This document shows, piece after piece, positions 56,282 to 63,168 of a stretch of DNA of 64,000 nt (positions within the stretch are counted from its first letter, which is position 1; each line of letters opens with the position of its first letter). The stretch is taken from positions 1 through 64,000 of IMG/VR virus record IMGVR_UViG_3300044641_007803; one strand, given 5' to 3'. The position numbers and the translations under genes were made by a program. The notes below the pieces were generated by a model that was given only the letters and a program-made list of their open reading frames with translations, searched no databases and was not told the DNA's origin. This DNA comes from a virus.

Positions 56282-57417
56282 TATTCTATGTACACTTTTT
56301 GTGACTTTATGTTTTGGATTTGCGTCTTTAAGCTGGTTAATGTAGTATCTAATGCTGCACCTGCTGCCTGTAATGATGCCACTGCTCCACCTCCATTAGT
56401 AGCTGATTTCATTGCACCTGCTATTATCTGTAAATTGCTTATTAAGCTTTGTAGCCAATTATCTAATTGCATTCCTAAAACTGCATTCTCTACCTGACCC
56501 GTTCTTGCTTTTGCTCCTAAATATATTTTTTTAGCATCCACACAAAAATAATCAGTAGCATCTAGATTTACCGTAGCACCATTTAGTCCTATTGATTGTT
56601 TGGCAGATAGTAGGATTGATTCCTCTTTAGCATTAAAATATAATCTCCCTCCATTTACCACTACTTGGTTTCCTTTAAATTCATTAGATGCAGGAGGTAT
56701 TATATTGTATGAACTTCTTTTTGTATTAGCTGGTGTTAGTTTTATTTTATGATTTGATACTAAATATATTGAATTAAAATCTTTATCAATATCTTCTTGT
56801 ATTAAATCATTTCCATTATCAGTTTGTATTTGCCCATTACTAATAACAGCGATTGGGCTACCATCGTTACTGTCATCAATAATCCCAGATTGCTGTCCTT
56901 TATAGCCTCCAAATCTAATAGATTGTCCTAATCTTCCCTCGAAGATAGTATCTCCTGGATTTGCTTGTAGGGGATTTATTGTGGCTTGTTCTGTCTTTCC
57001 TGCTAATAGATTATTTTTCCACTCAGATTGTTTTGTATCTGGAGCTGCATTGTGGTGTGGGTGATTCCAAATAGGAACTATAGCGGTCCAATATTTTGTA
57101 GTAGTTCCTGGTTTAGCTCCTTCTCCTGCTGCTGGTTTAGATTGTACTTCAACAATCTCCCCTTCCATAGGAATCATTCGCATATTAGTATTTCCTTGAT
57201 ATGCAAAACTTAATCCATCAGTAGTAGACTCATCTGCTCCTTTGCCAGGTACTCTATAAAATACCCCATTTATCATCGAGGCATCTTTACATTTAGGATC
57301 ATTTATAGAAAGTACAATATGCACAACCCTTGCGTACTGTGAAGGATCGGCTGCCTTTTTCTTAGCTGATCCTGGAGAGGATCCACCACCTATCCTAAGG
57401 TTTGATTGAAAACTCAT
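56281..57417 (-). CDS. Baseplate hub/spike protein, gp5-like without lysozyme domain
   Basis: A 378-residue protein. The N-terminus (ARVVHIVLSINDPKCKDASM, MRMIPMEGEIVEVQSKPAAG) is an OB-fold of gp5 type. The GDTIFEGRLGQSIRFGGY segment is a conserved spike motif. Then comes a repetitive beta-helix (IKLTPANTKRSSYNIIPPAS, LYFNAKEESILLSAKQSIGL, YFCVDAKKIYLGAKAR) forming the trimeric needle. There is no lysozyme domain, unlike T4 gp5 (575 residues), so peptidoglycan cutting must be done elsewhere. The C-terminus is helical. Confidence 0.82.
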   Translation of the reverse strand: MSFQSNLRIGGGSSPGSAKKKAADPSQYARVVHIVLSINDPKCKDASMINGVFYRVPGKGADESTTDGLSFAYQGNTNMRMIPMEGEIVEVQSKPAAGEGAKPGTTTKYWTAIVPIWNHPHHNAAPDTKQSEWKNNLLAGKTEQATINPLQANPGDTIFEGRLGQSIRFGGYKGQQSGIIDDSNDGSPIAVISNGQIQTDNGNDLIQEDIDKDFNSIYLVSNHKIKLTPANTKRSSYNIIPPASNEFKGNQVVVNGGRLYFNAKEESILLSAKQSIGLNGATVNLDATDYFCVDAKKIYLGAKARTGQVENAVLGMQLDNWLQSLISNLQIIAGAMKSATNGGGAVASLQAAGAALDTTLTSLKTQIQNIKSQKVYIE

Positions 57418-57767
57418 TACTCTTCGTCTTTTTTATCTAACTGTTTTCCTAGTTCTTCACTTTGTTCCATTAGCTTTGCTAGCTCTTCTGGATTAAAGAA
57501 ATCTACTGCTTCTTTTCCTGTTCCTGATTCGAGTCTTTGGACTAATGCAACCATTTTAATAAGATGTTCATCATTCTTTACTCCAACTTCCAAGTATTCT
57601 TTGATCATTGGAACAACTAAAGTTGCATCTCCTATATTCTCTACAAGAGGTTTTAGCTCCCCGATAAGTGCGTTTACTTGTTTAGATTTGTTTCTAGAGT
57701 TGTCGTATATTTCTTTTAATACATCTGAAACAGTTTTGGTTCCGAAAATTGTTGTATCTAATCCCAT
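57417..57767 (-). CDS. Small conserved late-cluster protein
   Basis: A 116-residue helical protein: GLDTTIFGTKTVSDVLKEIY, DNSRNKSKQVNALIGELKPL, LVVPMIKEYLEVGVKNDEHL, with an acidic C-terminus (LAKLMEQSEELGKQLDKKDE). I recall a similar protein in marine T4-like phages without a known role. A late box lies 15 bases ahead of its ATG, and it is the first gene of the baseplate transcript, directly after the sigma gene. Confidence 0.65.
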   Translation of the reverse strand: MGLDTTIFGTKTVSDVLKEIYDNSRNKSKQVNALIGELKPLVENIGDATLVVPMIKEYLEVGVKNDEHLIKMVALVQRLESGTGKEAVDFFNPEELAKLMEQSEELGKQLDKKDEE

Positions 57768-57781
57768 GGTCTATTTATTAT

Positions 57782-57788
57782 ATAAATA
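57782..57788 (-). promoter_or_regulatory. Putative late promoter box (TATTTAT)
   Basis: The minus strand reads AGATATTTATATAATAAATAG, 15 bases before the ATG at 57767 and just after the sigma factor gene. It marks the start of the late baseplate region. Confidence 0.62.
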
Positions 57789-57801
57789 TCTTGAAAATAT
57801 A

Positions 57802-58500
57802 TTATTGAATAGAGAAGCCTGCATCTTGGTAGGTTCTATATACATTATAAAATTCTTCTTTTAGTTTTGAGATTACTTTAGTAAGGGTTGGAGTTTCACA
57901 ATCTGTCATTTCTCTAATGTAGATATATAGAGCTTTTTTTCTGAATATTTCTAAATCGTGACGTGTATTAAATAGGGTGAGAATTGCATCTGCAACCTTC
58001 TGGTCCTGTTCTTTTGGAAAAAGTATTTCTATATTGTCGTAACTATTTTCTACAAATTGATTAACAATTATAGCTATAGTTACTTTTCTTTCAGAATTTG
58101 GTACTCCCTCTACTTCGTAAGAATCTTCCATTTCATCAAAAGATCCTACTTGCTTTAGCTTTTTATAATTCTTATTATTATAATTAATAAGCCATCTCTT
58201 TACTATTGTTTGAAAATATGAAAATGCTTTAGCACCATTGGTAGCATCAAATCTGTGAAGTTTCTCCTCTACTAACATACTTACCACATCTAACTTTAAA
58301 TCCTCAATACTATCAACATCTAGGTAGTAAAATTTAAAAGTATGAATAATGTTCTCTGCTAACTTATAAAGCGGGTGATAAATCTCTTTAGTAAATATTT
58401 TATTCCTAAAAACAGGATCAGAGGATGCGTTGTATCTTACGATTGCATCCTCTGTTCCTTGAGTAAAGTAGTAATTATCTTTATTTTGTGGTTTTGCCAT
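57802..58500 (-). CDS. Late-gene RNA polymerase sigma factor, T4 gp55-like
   Basis: A 232-residue sigma-like protein. TKEIYHPLYKLAENIIHTFK, DVDSIEDLKLDVVSMLVEEK, then LHRFDATNGAKAFSYFQTIV and KRWLINYNNKNYKKLKQVGS match the region 2-type helices that bind polymerase and melt the -10. T4 gp55 (185 residues) recognises TATAAATA late promoters and needs gp33 and the gp45 clamp; neither is evident here. It lies at the end of the early block, and the first late box follows immediately. The rest of the protein (residues 130-232) is helical. Confidence 0.85.
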   Translation of the reverse strand: MAKPQNKDNYYFTQGTEDAIVRYNASSDPVFRNKIFTKEIYHPLYKLAENIIHTFKFYYLDVDSIEDLKLDVVSMLVEEKLHRFDATNGAKAFSYFQTIVKRWLINYNNKNYKKLKQVGSFDEMEDSYEVEGVPNSERKVTIAIIVNQFVENSYDNIEILFPKEQDQKVADAILTLFNTRHDLEIFRKKALYIYIREMTDCETPTLTKVISKLKEEFYNVYRTYQDAGFSIQ

Positions 58501-58774
58501 AATCTTGTGGGAGACGGTACTCGTTTATAGTTTCCTGTATTTCTTTCATGAAATTAAAGAAAACTCCTACTTCGTCGTCTGACCTAAACGTGCCCTTCTC
58601 ATCTAATTGTTCAACATAAATTTTTGATTCATTAATAAGATACGCAACATTTCTTAAATAACCTACTTGGAATTCTATAATAGATTCCTGTTTAATTACT
58701 TTACGATTTAGGTTGAACACTATGTATCCTAAACCTAAAACTACTACACCTAATATTATTACTAAAATTTCCAT
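58481..58774 (-). CDS. Small membrane-anchored protein
   Basis: A 97-residue protein with one N-terminal membrane segment, EILVIILGVVVLGLGYIVFN (about residues 2-21), followed by a helical cytoplasmic part (IIEFQVGYLRNVAYLINESK, RSDDEVGVFFNFMKEIQETI). The DEVGVFFNFMKEI signature recurs in marine T4-like phages. It overlaps the sigma gene by 20 bases and belongs to the same early message. Function unknown. Confidence 0.65.
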   Translation of the reverse strand: MEILVIILGVVVLGLGYIVFNLNRKVIKQESIIEFQVGYLRNVAYLINESKIYVEQLDEKGTFRSDDEVGVFFNFMKEIQETINEYRLPQDYGKTTK

Positions 58775-58775
58775 A

Positions 58776-59513
58776 TTAAATATTTTTTACTAAACTCATT
58801 AATCCTTCTGAGGCATTTACTGTTTTACCTGTAGAAGATTTTGTTTTCTCTACTTTAGGTTCTTGAACCTCTCCTGTAGCTTTCCAAGTATCATATTCTA
58901 TTTTAGATGCTAGGAAATCTGCCTGATGTAATATATAGACCAAATTAGTTCTTAATTTAGAATCTGGATTAAATGAAATGTAATATGGTTTGTTTACATC
59001 GTCATATAATCCATCATGTAATTTGATTGCTAGAAACTCTTTTTCTGAAACAGGTATTTGATTTTGCTGAAGGGTAAATAGAGAACGATCTTGAATAAGC
59101 ATGTAGGAAAGATCTTTATTGTGAGTATAAATTTCTCCTAACTTATCCTGTCTCCACTTATCAGTCTGAGGAAGATAGTAAGGCTGCTCTTGTGCTCCTA
59201 TTTTACCTAAGTCGTGATTAAGAGCTGAAAATACTAATTCCTCATCTGTAAAATCTATAGTAGATCCCATTTCTTCCCAAAGACCCTTTACCTTTAAAGC
59301 ACAATGAACCACGCGATTAACATGATCAATGTATCCTCCAGGAAAAGCATTATGATAAGAAGGTTTACCTGAAGCAGGAGCCATAACCATAGTTTCAGCC
59401 AGGCTAACATAAAGAGCTTTTAGTTTCTCCTTACGTTCTCCTGTTATGAAAGTATCTACAATTTTGAGATGTTTATCCCAATTTTTTTGTATTTGCTCTG
59501 CTGTTAACTTCAT
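58776..59513 (-). CDS. HD-domain phosphohydrolase
   Basis: A 245-residue HD-superfamily protein. GGYIDHVNRVVHCALKV gives the first His, ALNHDLGKIG the HD pair, and further down IKLHDGLYDD and ILHQADFLASKI the later metal ligands. HD proteins cleave phosphomonoesters or phosphodiesters of nucleotides. The domain fills almost all of the chain. It sits in the early operon, one base from each neighbour, suggesting action on the host nucleotide or signalling pool early in infection; substrate unknown. Confidence 0.85.
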   Translation of the reverse strand: MKLTAEQIQKNWDKHLKIVDTFITGERKEKLKALYVSLAETMVMAPASGKPSYHNAFPGGYIDHVNRVVHCALKVKGLWEEMGSTIDFTDEELVFSALNHDLGKIGAQEQPYYLPQTDKWRQDKLGEIYTHNKDLSYMLIQDRSLFTLQQNQIPVSEKEFLAIKLHDGLYDDVNKPYYISFNPDSKLRTNLVYILHQADFLASKIEYDTWKATGEVQEPKVEKTKSSTGKTVNASEGLMSLVKNI

Positions 59514-59686
59514 TAGTCTTGGTGTTCGGTATTCAATAATGTTCTTAGATCTGCTATTTTTTCAAGCAATACTTCTACCAATTCATAAGCAGTCTCTAAT
59601 TCATTTCTATGAATATTATAACCCATATTCTTTACTTCTGCTTCAAACCTTTCTAATTTTTGTTCAAATAAATCTTTGTTTCTCAT
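59513..59686 (-). CDS. Small helical protein
   Basis: A 57-residue helical protein, RNKDLFEQKLERFEAEVKNM, then GYNIHRNELETAYELVEVLL and EKIADLRTLLN. I start it at 59686, not at the in-frame ATG at 59761, because the candidate promoter at 59750-59780 lies inside the longer version and an A-rich leader precedes 59686. The start of the HD gene overlaps its stop by one base. Function unknown. Confidence 0.65.
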   Translation of the reverse strand: MRNKDLFEQKLERFEAEVKNMGYNIHRNELETAYELVEVLLEKIADLRTLLNTEHQD

Positions 59687-59749
59687 TTTTTTATTTTTAT
59701 TAATTACTATTTTTTTTATATCCCTTTTTTTCTTTAAAGGCTTATAGGT

Positions 59750-59780
59750 AGAAGTTACCACTTTTTTTTTAAAGAAACAA
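59750..59780 (-). promoter_or_regulatory. Early-type promoter TTG-N20-TAACTTCT
   Basis: The minus strand has TTG (59778-59780), 20 bases, then TAACTTCT (59750-59757), 64 bases before the chosen ATG at 59686. It would drive the HD-sigma operon. Confidence 0.5.
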
Positions 59781-59784
59781 CTCT

Positions 59785-60438
59785 TTAAGGTTCTAGTGAT
59801 ATTTTTAACTCTTTTCTGATTGTTTGCTTGTTTTCTCCTAATGTAACCTCTATATAGATTGTCACTGTCTTTCCTTCTAAGTCATCAAAGAACACCATAC
59901 TTTGTTGAGGAGTATAGGTGTAGCTGCTATATGTTGCAAAATATGTCCTATATGCTGGGTGATTCACATTTACGTTAGGATTACGTTGAATTTCGTATCC
60001 TGCTAAATTTAATATAGTAGCTCGTTGAACTAATTGAGGGAATGTATAGGTTTGGGTACCCACTGGAATAGGTGTATTCATTTGATTGCTTGACCAAAGT
60101 CCTAAATAAGAATATACAGGGTAGGTCCAAATTACATTTCCCAACGTGTAGAATAAGTTAGAATCAAAACCTGTAGATATTAAAGGAACTCCATTAATAA
60201 CGTAATGAGGATCTAATTGGTTTATTTTACCTTTTACAGTAAAGTAATCTAAATTTGCATGTTTAATATGCCAAACCCCTTGAGCATCTTGATAAGTTCC
60301 AGGATGACCCACTGTATCAATCCAAAACTCAGCACCACAATTTCCATTTAAACAAACATCAGGTACAACCTCATCAGGAGTACAACTAAAAACTAATAAA
60401 GATATTACTAGTAAAAATAAAAATTTAATGTGTTTCAT
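59785..60438 (-). CDS. Phage-encoded outer-membrane lipoprotein
   Basis: A 217-residue secreted lipoprotein. The signal peptide is KHIKFLFLLVISLLVF and the lipobox ends in FSC with Cys19; the following TPDEVVPD puts acidic residues at +3/+4, as in the Bacteroidota lipoprotein export signal that sends proteins to the cell surface. The mature part (AEFWIDTVGHPGTYQDAQGV, YFTVKGKINQLDPHYVINGV, YLGLWSSNQMNTPIPVGTQT) is beta-rich with aromatic residues. It has a perfect early-type promoter. Superinfection exclusion or receptor masking, as with phage T5 Llp, is a reasonable guess. Confidence 0.8.
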   Translation of the reverse strand: MKHIKFLFLLVISLLVFSCTPDEVVPDVCLNGNCGAEFWIDTVGHPGTYQDAQGVWHIKHANLDYFTVKGKINQLDPHYVINGVPLISTGFDSNLFYTLGNVIWTYPVYSYLGLWSSNQMNTPIPVGTQTYTFPQLVQRATILNLAGYEIQRNPNVNVNHPAYRTYFATYSSYTYTPQQSMVFFDDLEGKTVTIYIEVTLGENKQTIRKELKISLEP

Positions 60439-60460
60439 AATATGATTTTTTAAAGATACC

Positions 60461-60491
60461 TAAAGATACTAACAAAAAACGAAGCAAGCAA
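60461..60491 (-). promoter_or_regulatory. Early-type promoter TTG-N20-TATCTTTA (lipoprotein)
   Basis: The minus strand has TTG (60489-60491), 20 bases, TATCTTTA (60461-60468), 23 bases before the ATG at 60438. A second TATCTTTA at 60451-60458 lacks a TTG at the right distance. Confidence 0.75.
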
Positions 60492-60548
60492 CAAAACGGC
60501 GCAATATTTTTAAAAAAGTTTTAGCACCGCGCAATTTTACAAAATCCC

Positions 60549-61181
60549 TTAATAAACTATAGGATTTCCTACGGCAAACATCGCTCCTATTTCCCTTACT
60601 TTATCAAAAGCTGTTAAACAATCCACTTCAAAGAACTCTCGAGAACCTCCTTGATCCGATGAAATTCTACAAGAAGCAAAAAACGCATGCACGGCTTGTT
60701 CTACTTTATATGCCGAACCTTTCTCAACAGGTAAAGCAAATTTTGCAACCCATTCATCTACCGTACTAGAGGCGTTTAATCCCGTTACTCTGGCATCAAC
60801 TGTTGTAATTGTCATTCCTATCTTAACAACGTTAGGATACCCCGCATTTACTAGAACATATACGTATTCAATATTATCCTTAGACTTGTCTAATATCTTA
60901 GAATTCTGTATCCCATGAAAATATCTCCACGAATAAGTATTACTATCTTTATTTACTACACCCTCAGGAACCTCTATAAGGTATTTTGCCGAAAGGAACG
61001 TAAGGAGTTTATCTGGAGATATATGCCTATGCTTGGATTGAAGCTTAATAAAGTTTTGTTTCCAAGTTTTTCCTACCTTAGGGTAGGGCAAAACAGACTC
61101 TGGTGAACAGTCGACAATTGTAATGTCTCCTATTAACTCTAACGACATGGCCTCGGAAAGGCTTATTTTATCTCTATACAT
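60549..61181 (-). CDS. T5orf172/MUG113-domain protein (GIY-YIG superfamily)
   Basis: A 210-residue protein. The C-terminal half (residues about 100-200) carries the T5orf172-type domain: VYVLVNAGYPNVVKIGMTIT, VDARVTGLNASSTVDEWVAK, then GSAYKVEQAVHAFFASCRIS and GGSREFFEVDCL with conserved Glu residues. The N-terminal half (LSEAMSLELIGDITIVDCSP) is of unknown fold. The family belongs to the GIY-YIG nuclease superfamily; phage members' functions are poorly known. It is 3 bases from the membrane protein gene upstream and shares its promoter. Confidence 0.78.
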   Translation of the reverse strand: MYRDKISLSEAMSLELIGDITIVDCSPESVLPYPKVGKTWKQNFIKLQSKHRHISPDKLLTFLSAKYLIEVPEGVVNKDSNTYSWRYFHGIQNSKILDKSKDNIEYVYVLVNAGYPNVVKIGMTITTVDARVTGLNASSTVDEWVAKFALPVEKGSAYKVEQAVHAFFASCRISSDQGGSREFFEVDCLTAFDKVREIGAMFAVGNPIVY

Positions 61182-61184
61182 AGC

Positions 61185-61391
61185 CTATTGATTTGTTCTT
61201 CCTGCTAAAAATGCAGCACCAAGTAATAAAAGAACTACAGGCCAACACATGGTACATCCCCAAATTTGTATTAAAGTAAAACGTGAAGTCACTTTTGTGT
61301 AGTGAATTGCTATATCAAGAATAGCTGCAATGGTTACCCCTATTGCTAGGTACGGTAACGAAAAAACGGTGTTTATAATGTCTACTAACAT
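61185..61391 (-). CDS. Small two-pass membrane protein
   Basis: A 68-residue protein with two hydrophobic segments, TVFSLPYLAIGVTIAAILDI (about 8-27) and MCWPVVLLLLGAAFLAG (about 48-64), separated by a short basic loop. It is expressed from a perfect early-type promoter and followed by the T5orf172-type gene. Holin-like or exclusion function would fit its size, but no motif distinguishes these. Confidence 0.65.
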   Translation of the reverse strand: MLVDIINTVFSLPYLAIGVTIAAILDIAIHYTKVTSRFTLIQIWGCTMCWPVVLLLLGAAFLAGRTNQ

Positions 61392-61420
61392 AACCTTTAT
61401 TTTTAATTGATTTCTATACC

Positions 61421-61451
61421 TAAAGATACATATAAAGATTGGTTATAGCAA
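61421..61451 (-). promoter_or_regulatory. Early-type promoter TTG-N20-TATCTTTA
   Basis: The minus strand has TTG (61449-61451), 20 bases, TATCTTTA (61421-61428), 30 bases before the ATG at 61391. Confidence 0.78.
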
Positions 61452-61457
61452 CTTTTT

Positions 61458-61865
61458 TTACTGAAATTTTTGTAAAAGTTTAAAAATAATTGCACATTTT
61501 TCATAATGCTCTTGTTGTTGGTAAAACGATATTAATTGCCCAAGCATACCTACTATCTCTGTATTTCCAAACTCATCATTAAGATCATCTATTGTATCTG
61601 AGGTTAATTGATCGATTCTACTGGCATATCTCATAAGAGAATCGTAATACTTCAATTGCAACTGATCTTTAACGCTATCATACTGTTCTTCGTAGCGAAA
61701 TCTATAGATATTATCGAGGATATCATAATTACGCATCCCTATTATTATAGTGCCAAAAGTAATAAAATCATTATCAATTTCTTGTACCATACCGTTATCG
61801 GCAAATACCTGTTGGTCTTGCTGACAAAATATATTAAATAATTCGGTGCTACTAAGCTTCTTCAT
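61458..61865 (-). CDS. Helical early-region protein, unknown function
   Basis: A 135-residue acidic helical protein: KKLSSTELFNIFCQQDQQVF, IDNDFITFGTIIIGMRNYDI, then SLMRYASRIDQLTSDTIDDL and YQQQEHYEKCAIIFKLLQKF. No signal, membrane segment or catalytic motif. A TATTTAT box stands only 6 bases before the ATG, making the transcript start uncertain. The gene borders the non-coding gap at 61866-62300. No family recognised. Confidence 0.6.
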   Translation of the reverse strand: MKKLSSTELFNIFCQQDQQVFADNGMVQEIDNDFITFGTIIIGMRNYDILDNIYRFRYEEQYDSVKDQLQLKYYDSLMRYASRIDQLTSDTIDDLNDEFGNTEIVGMLGQLISFYQQQEHYEKCAIIFKLLQKFQ

Positions 61866-61870
61866 CTTAT

Positions 61871-61877
61871 ATAAATA
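61871..61877 (-). promoter_or_regulatory. Weak late-type box
   Basis: The minus strand reads GTATATATTTATATAAGATG, 6 bases from the ATG at 61865. Too close for certainty. Confidence 0.3.
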
Positions 61878-61927
61878 TATACTATTTATATAATCAAAAA
61901 TTTGTCAAAAAAATTTTATACCCTTTG

Positions 61928-61958
61928 TTGCAAAAAAACCAAAAAAGTTGTATATTAA
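61928..61958 (+). promoter_or_regulatory. Plus-strand early-type promoter candidate TTG-N20-TATATTAA
   Basis: The plus strand has TTG (61928-61930), exactly 20 bases, then TATATTAA (61951-61958), with the same spacing as the minus-strand early promoters. It would direct the only plus-strand transcript in the window, into a region without a usable frame. Confidence 0.45.
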
Positions 61959-62200
61959 ATATAGGTTGAGTAAAGGGGTATAGGTGGTAAATTAGCTAAA
62001 TGTAGCAACTATATTTTGTATATTGATAGAGGACACTTTAAATGGTGCTAAGAAGGGTCGAATGGTGGTAGTAGGCGCAACTTCAAAAGGTTGGAGTATT
62101 AGTAGTTATTCATAACAACATCTATCTTTATTTTTATAGTATATAAATATATATTCCCTTTATCTCAATTTTTATCAGAAATACACTAACCTATATACTT

Positions 62201-62224
62201 TGGAAAACCGACGTGGAAAACCGA
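62201..62224. repeat. Two 11-base direct repeats
   Basis: TGGAAAACCGA occurs twice, separated by CG, a period of 13 bases. Only two copies are present. Confidence 0.7.
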
Positions 62225-62299
62225 TGCATGAAATAAACGATCAAACTTATTTCAAATTGACCTCACAGTGATGTCACCTCGACCTCGGTTACAAATTTC

Positions 62300-62327
62300 A
62301 AAAAAAAAGAGAGTCGTTAGACTCTCT
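62300..62327 (-). terminator. Terminator overlapping the 62317-62589 stop
   Basis: The minus strand has AGAGAGTC, loop TAAC, GACTCTCT (62308-62327), then TTTTTTTT. The gene's stop codon lies in the loop. Confidence 0.85.
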
Positions 62328-62589
62328 CTTCAAAAATTACTAAGTCCGAAAACTTATACTTGATTACTACTTTCTTTTTCATTACGTAGGTGAATCCTTC
62401 AAACCTTGTCTTAGTAACCTTCTCTACGTTACATTCGTATTCACTCATTACTATTCTCTCGTCCAGAGAAGATCTAGTTTGTCTCATCATACATCCAGCA
62501 CTTTCGTTGTACGAGTAAGTGTTGCATCCTTTGTAAGTTGGTCCCCCTACTGTAAACATTGTGCCGTTTAAGAATTGTTCTCTTGTCAT
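62317..62589 (-). CDS. Small early protein, unknown function
   Basis: A 90-residue protein: TREQFLNGTMFTVGGPTYKG, CNTYSYNESAGCMMRQTRSS, then beta strands ECNVEKVTKTRFEGFTYVMK and VVIKYKFSDLVIFEERV. Three Cys and strand alternation suggest a small beta-barrel. It has a perfect early promoter and a terminator inside its stop region, so it is a single-gene transcript. No family recognised. Confidence 0.65.
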   Translation of the reverse strand: MTREQFLNGTMFTVGGPTYKGCNTYSYNESAGCMMRQTRSSLDERIVMSEYECNVEKVTKTRFEGFTYVMKKKVVIKYKFSDLVIFEERV

Positions 62590-62617
62590 ATTGTATCTTG
62601 TTTTAATTATTGATACC

Positions 62618-62648
62618 TAAAGATACTGAATTTATTCTTCCCCTGCAA
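62618..62648 (-). promoter_or_regulatory. Early-type promoter TTG-N20-TATCTTTA
   Basis: The minus strand has TTG (62646-62648), 20 bases, TATCTTTA (62618-62625), 29 bases before the ATG at 62589. The TTG lies inside the end of the 62632-62871 coding region. Confidence 0.78.
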
Positions 62649-62871
62649 CTATTTTAATACTTTTTTTATCTACTGAGACTAGTTTGTTCTCTCTGGTTCT
62701 TATTACTGCTTCATCGTTCTCATTAAACATCTGTACTAGAACTCCTACAACCTTACTACCAAAGAATTTATCTACTCCCTCATACACCATTCCTATCATG
62801 GGAGTAGAGCTCTTGGGAATATTCTTTGGAGCTCTCAGCAACCACTTGCCTTTTATATTCTGCTCTGCCAT
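62632..62871 (-). CDS. Small early protein, SH3-like pattern
   Basis: A 79-residue protein: AEQNIKGKWLLRAPKNIPKS, STPMIGMVYEGVDKFFGSKV, then VGVLVQMFNENDEAVIRTRE and NKLVSVDKKSIKIVAGEE. The strand-turn spacing resembles a small SH3-like barrel. It follows the 62873 gene by one base, in one early transcript. Function unknown. Confidence 0.6.
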   Translation of the reverse strand: MAEQNIKGKWLLRAPKNIPKSSTPMIGMVYEGVDKFFGSKVVGVLVQMFNENDEAVIRTRENKLVSVDKKSIKIVAGEE

Positions 62872-62872
62872 A

Positions 62873-63103
62873 CTATATCTCGATAGTCCCTCTCACTTTA
62901 GTTTTGTTAGAAGACTTCTCTAGTTCTTCTTGTACATTCTCCAGTGCCATCTTGTAACCAAAGTTCATTGCCATTTGCATTAACAAGATGTCCATCGAAC
63001 CTTGATTGGCTTTTGCAAACTGCTCTAGATCTTTTCTAGTGTTAGGAGTTGCAACTAATCCTCTGTCCAACATTTTAAACTGTGCTTCGAAAAATTCTTT
63101 CAT
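62873..63103 (-). CDS. Small early helical protein
   Basis: A 76-residue protein: KEFFEAQFKMLDRGLVATPN, TRKDLEQFAKANQGSMDILL, then MQMAMNFGYKMALENVQEEL, with a basic Lys/Thr C-terminal tail. Helical, with no known motif. Its promoter contains the preceding gene's terminator hairpin in its spacer. Function unknown. Confidence 0.62.
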   Translation of the reverse strand: MKEFFEAQFKMLDRGLVATPNTRKDLEQFAKANQGSMDILLMQMAMNFGYKMALENVQEELEKSSNKTKVRGTIEI

Positions 63104-63130
63104 GATGTAGATGTTTTAATTATTAATAAG

Positions 63131-63161
63131 ATAAAGATACAAAGAAGCCTCCGAAGAGGCA
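63131..63161 (-). promoter_or_regulatory. Early-type promoter TTG-N20-TATCTTTA containing a terminator hairpin
   Basis: The minus strand has TTG (63159-63161), 20 bases, TATCTTTA (63131-63138), 28 bases before the ATG at 63103. The spacer encloses the GCCTC-TTCG-GAGGC hairpin at 63146-63159. Confidence 0.75.
63141..63159 (-). terminator. Terminator embedded in the next promoter's spacer
   Basis: The minus strand has GCCTC, loop TTCG, GAGGC (63146-63159), followed by the short T-rich TTCTTTG. It directly follows the 63169-63567 gene. Termination is expected to be moderate because the T run is interrupted. Confidence 0.6.
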
Positions 63162-63168
63162 ACTCTTT

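Larger units (their letters stand above)
61866..62300. other. Non-coding region with plus-strand promoter and repeats
   Basis: No convincing gene on either strand. Contents: a plus-strand TTG-N20-TATATTAA promoter candidate at 61928-61958, a G-rich stretch downstream (61964-62110) with stop codons in all useful frames, a small hairpin CAACTTCAAAAGGTTG (62078-62093), two 11-base direct repeats TGGAAAACCGA at 62201-62211 and 62214-62224, and the dyad GTGATGTCAC at 62268-62277. It could encode a small RNA or hold a regulatory or replication site. Confidence 0.55.

Noticed and set aside
56281-57417. Tail lysozyme in the gp5-like protein
   Set aside because: No lysozyme E..D..T motif or extra domain is visible; the chain passes from OB-fold to beta-helix.
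60500-60548. Terminator after the T5orf172-type gene
   Set aside because: The ATTGCGC stretches are direct, not inverted, repeats, so no convincing hairpin was found, although a TTTTTT run is present.
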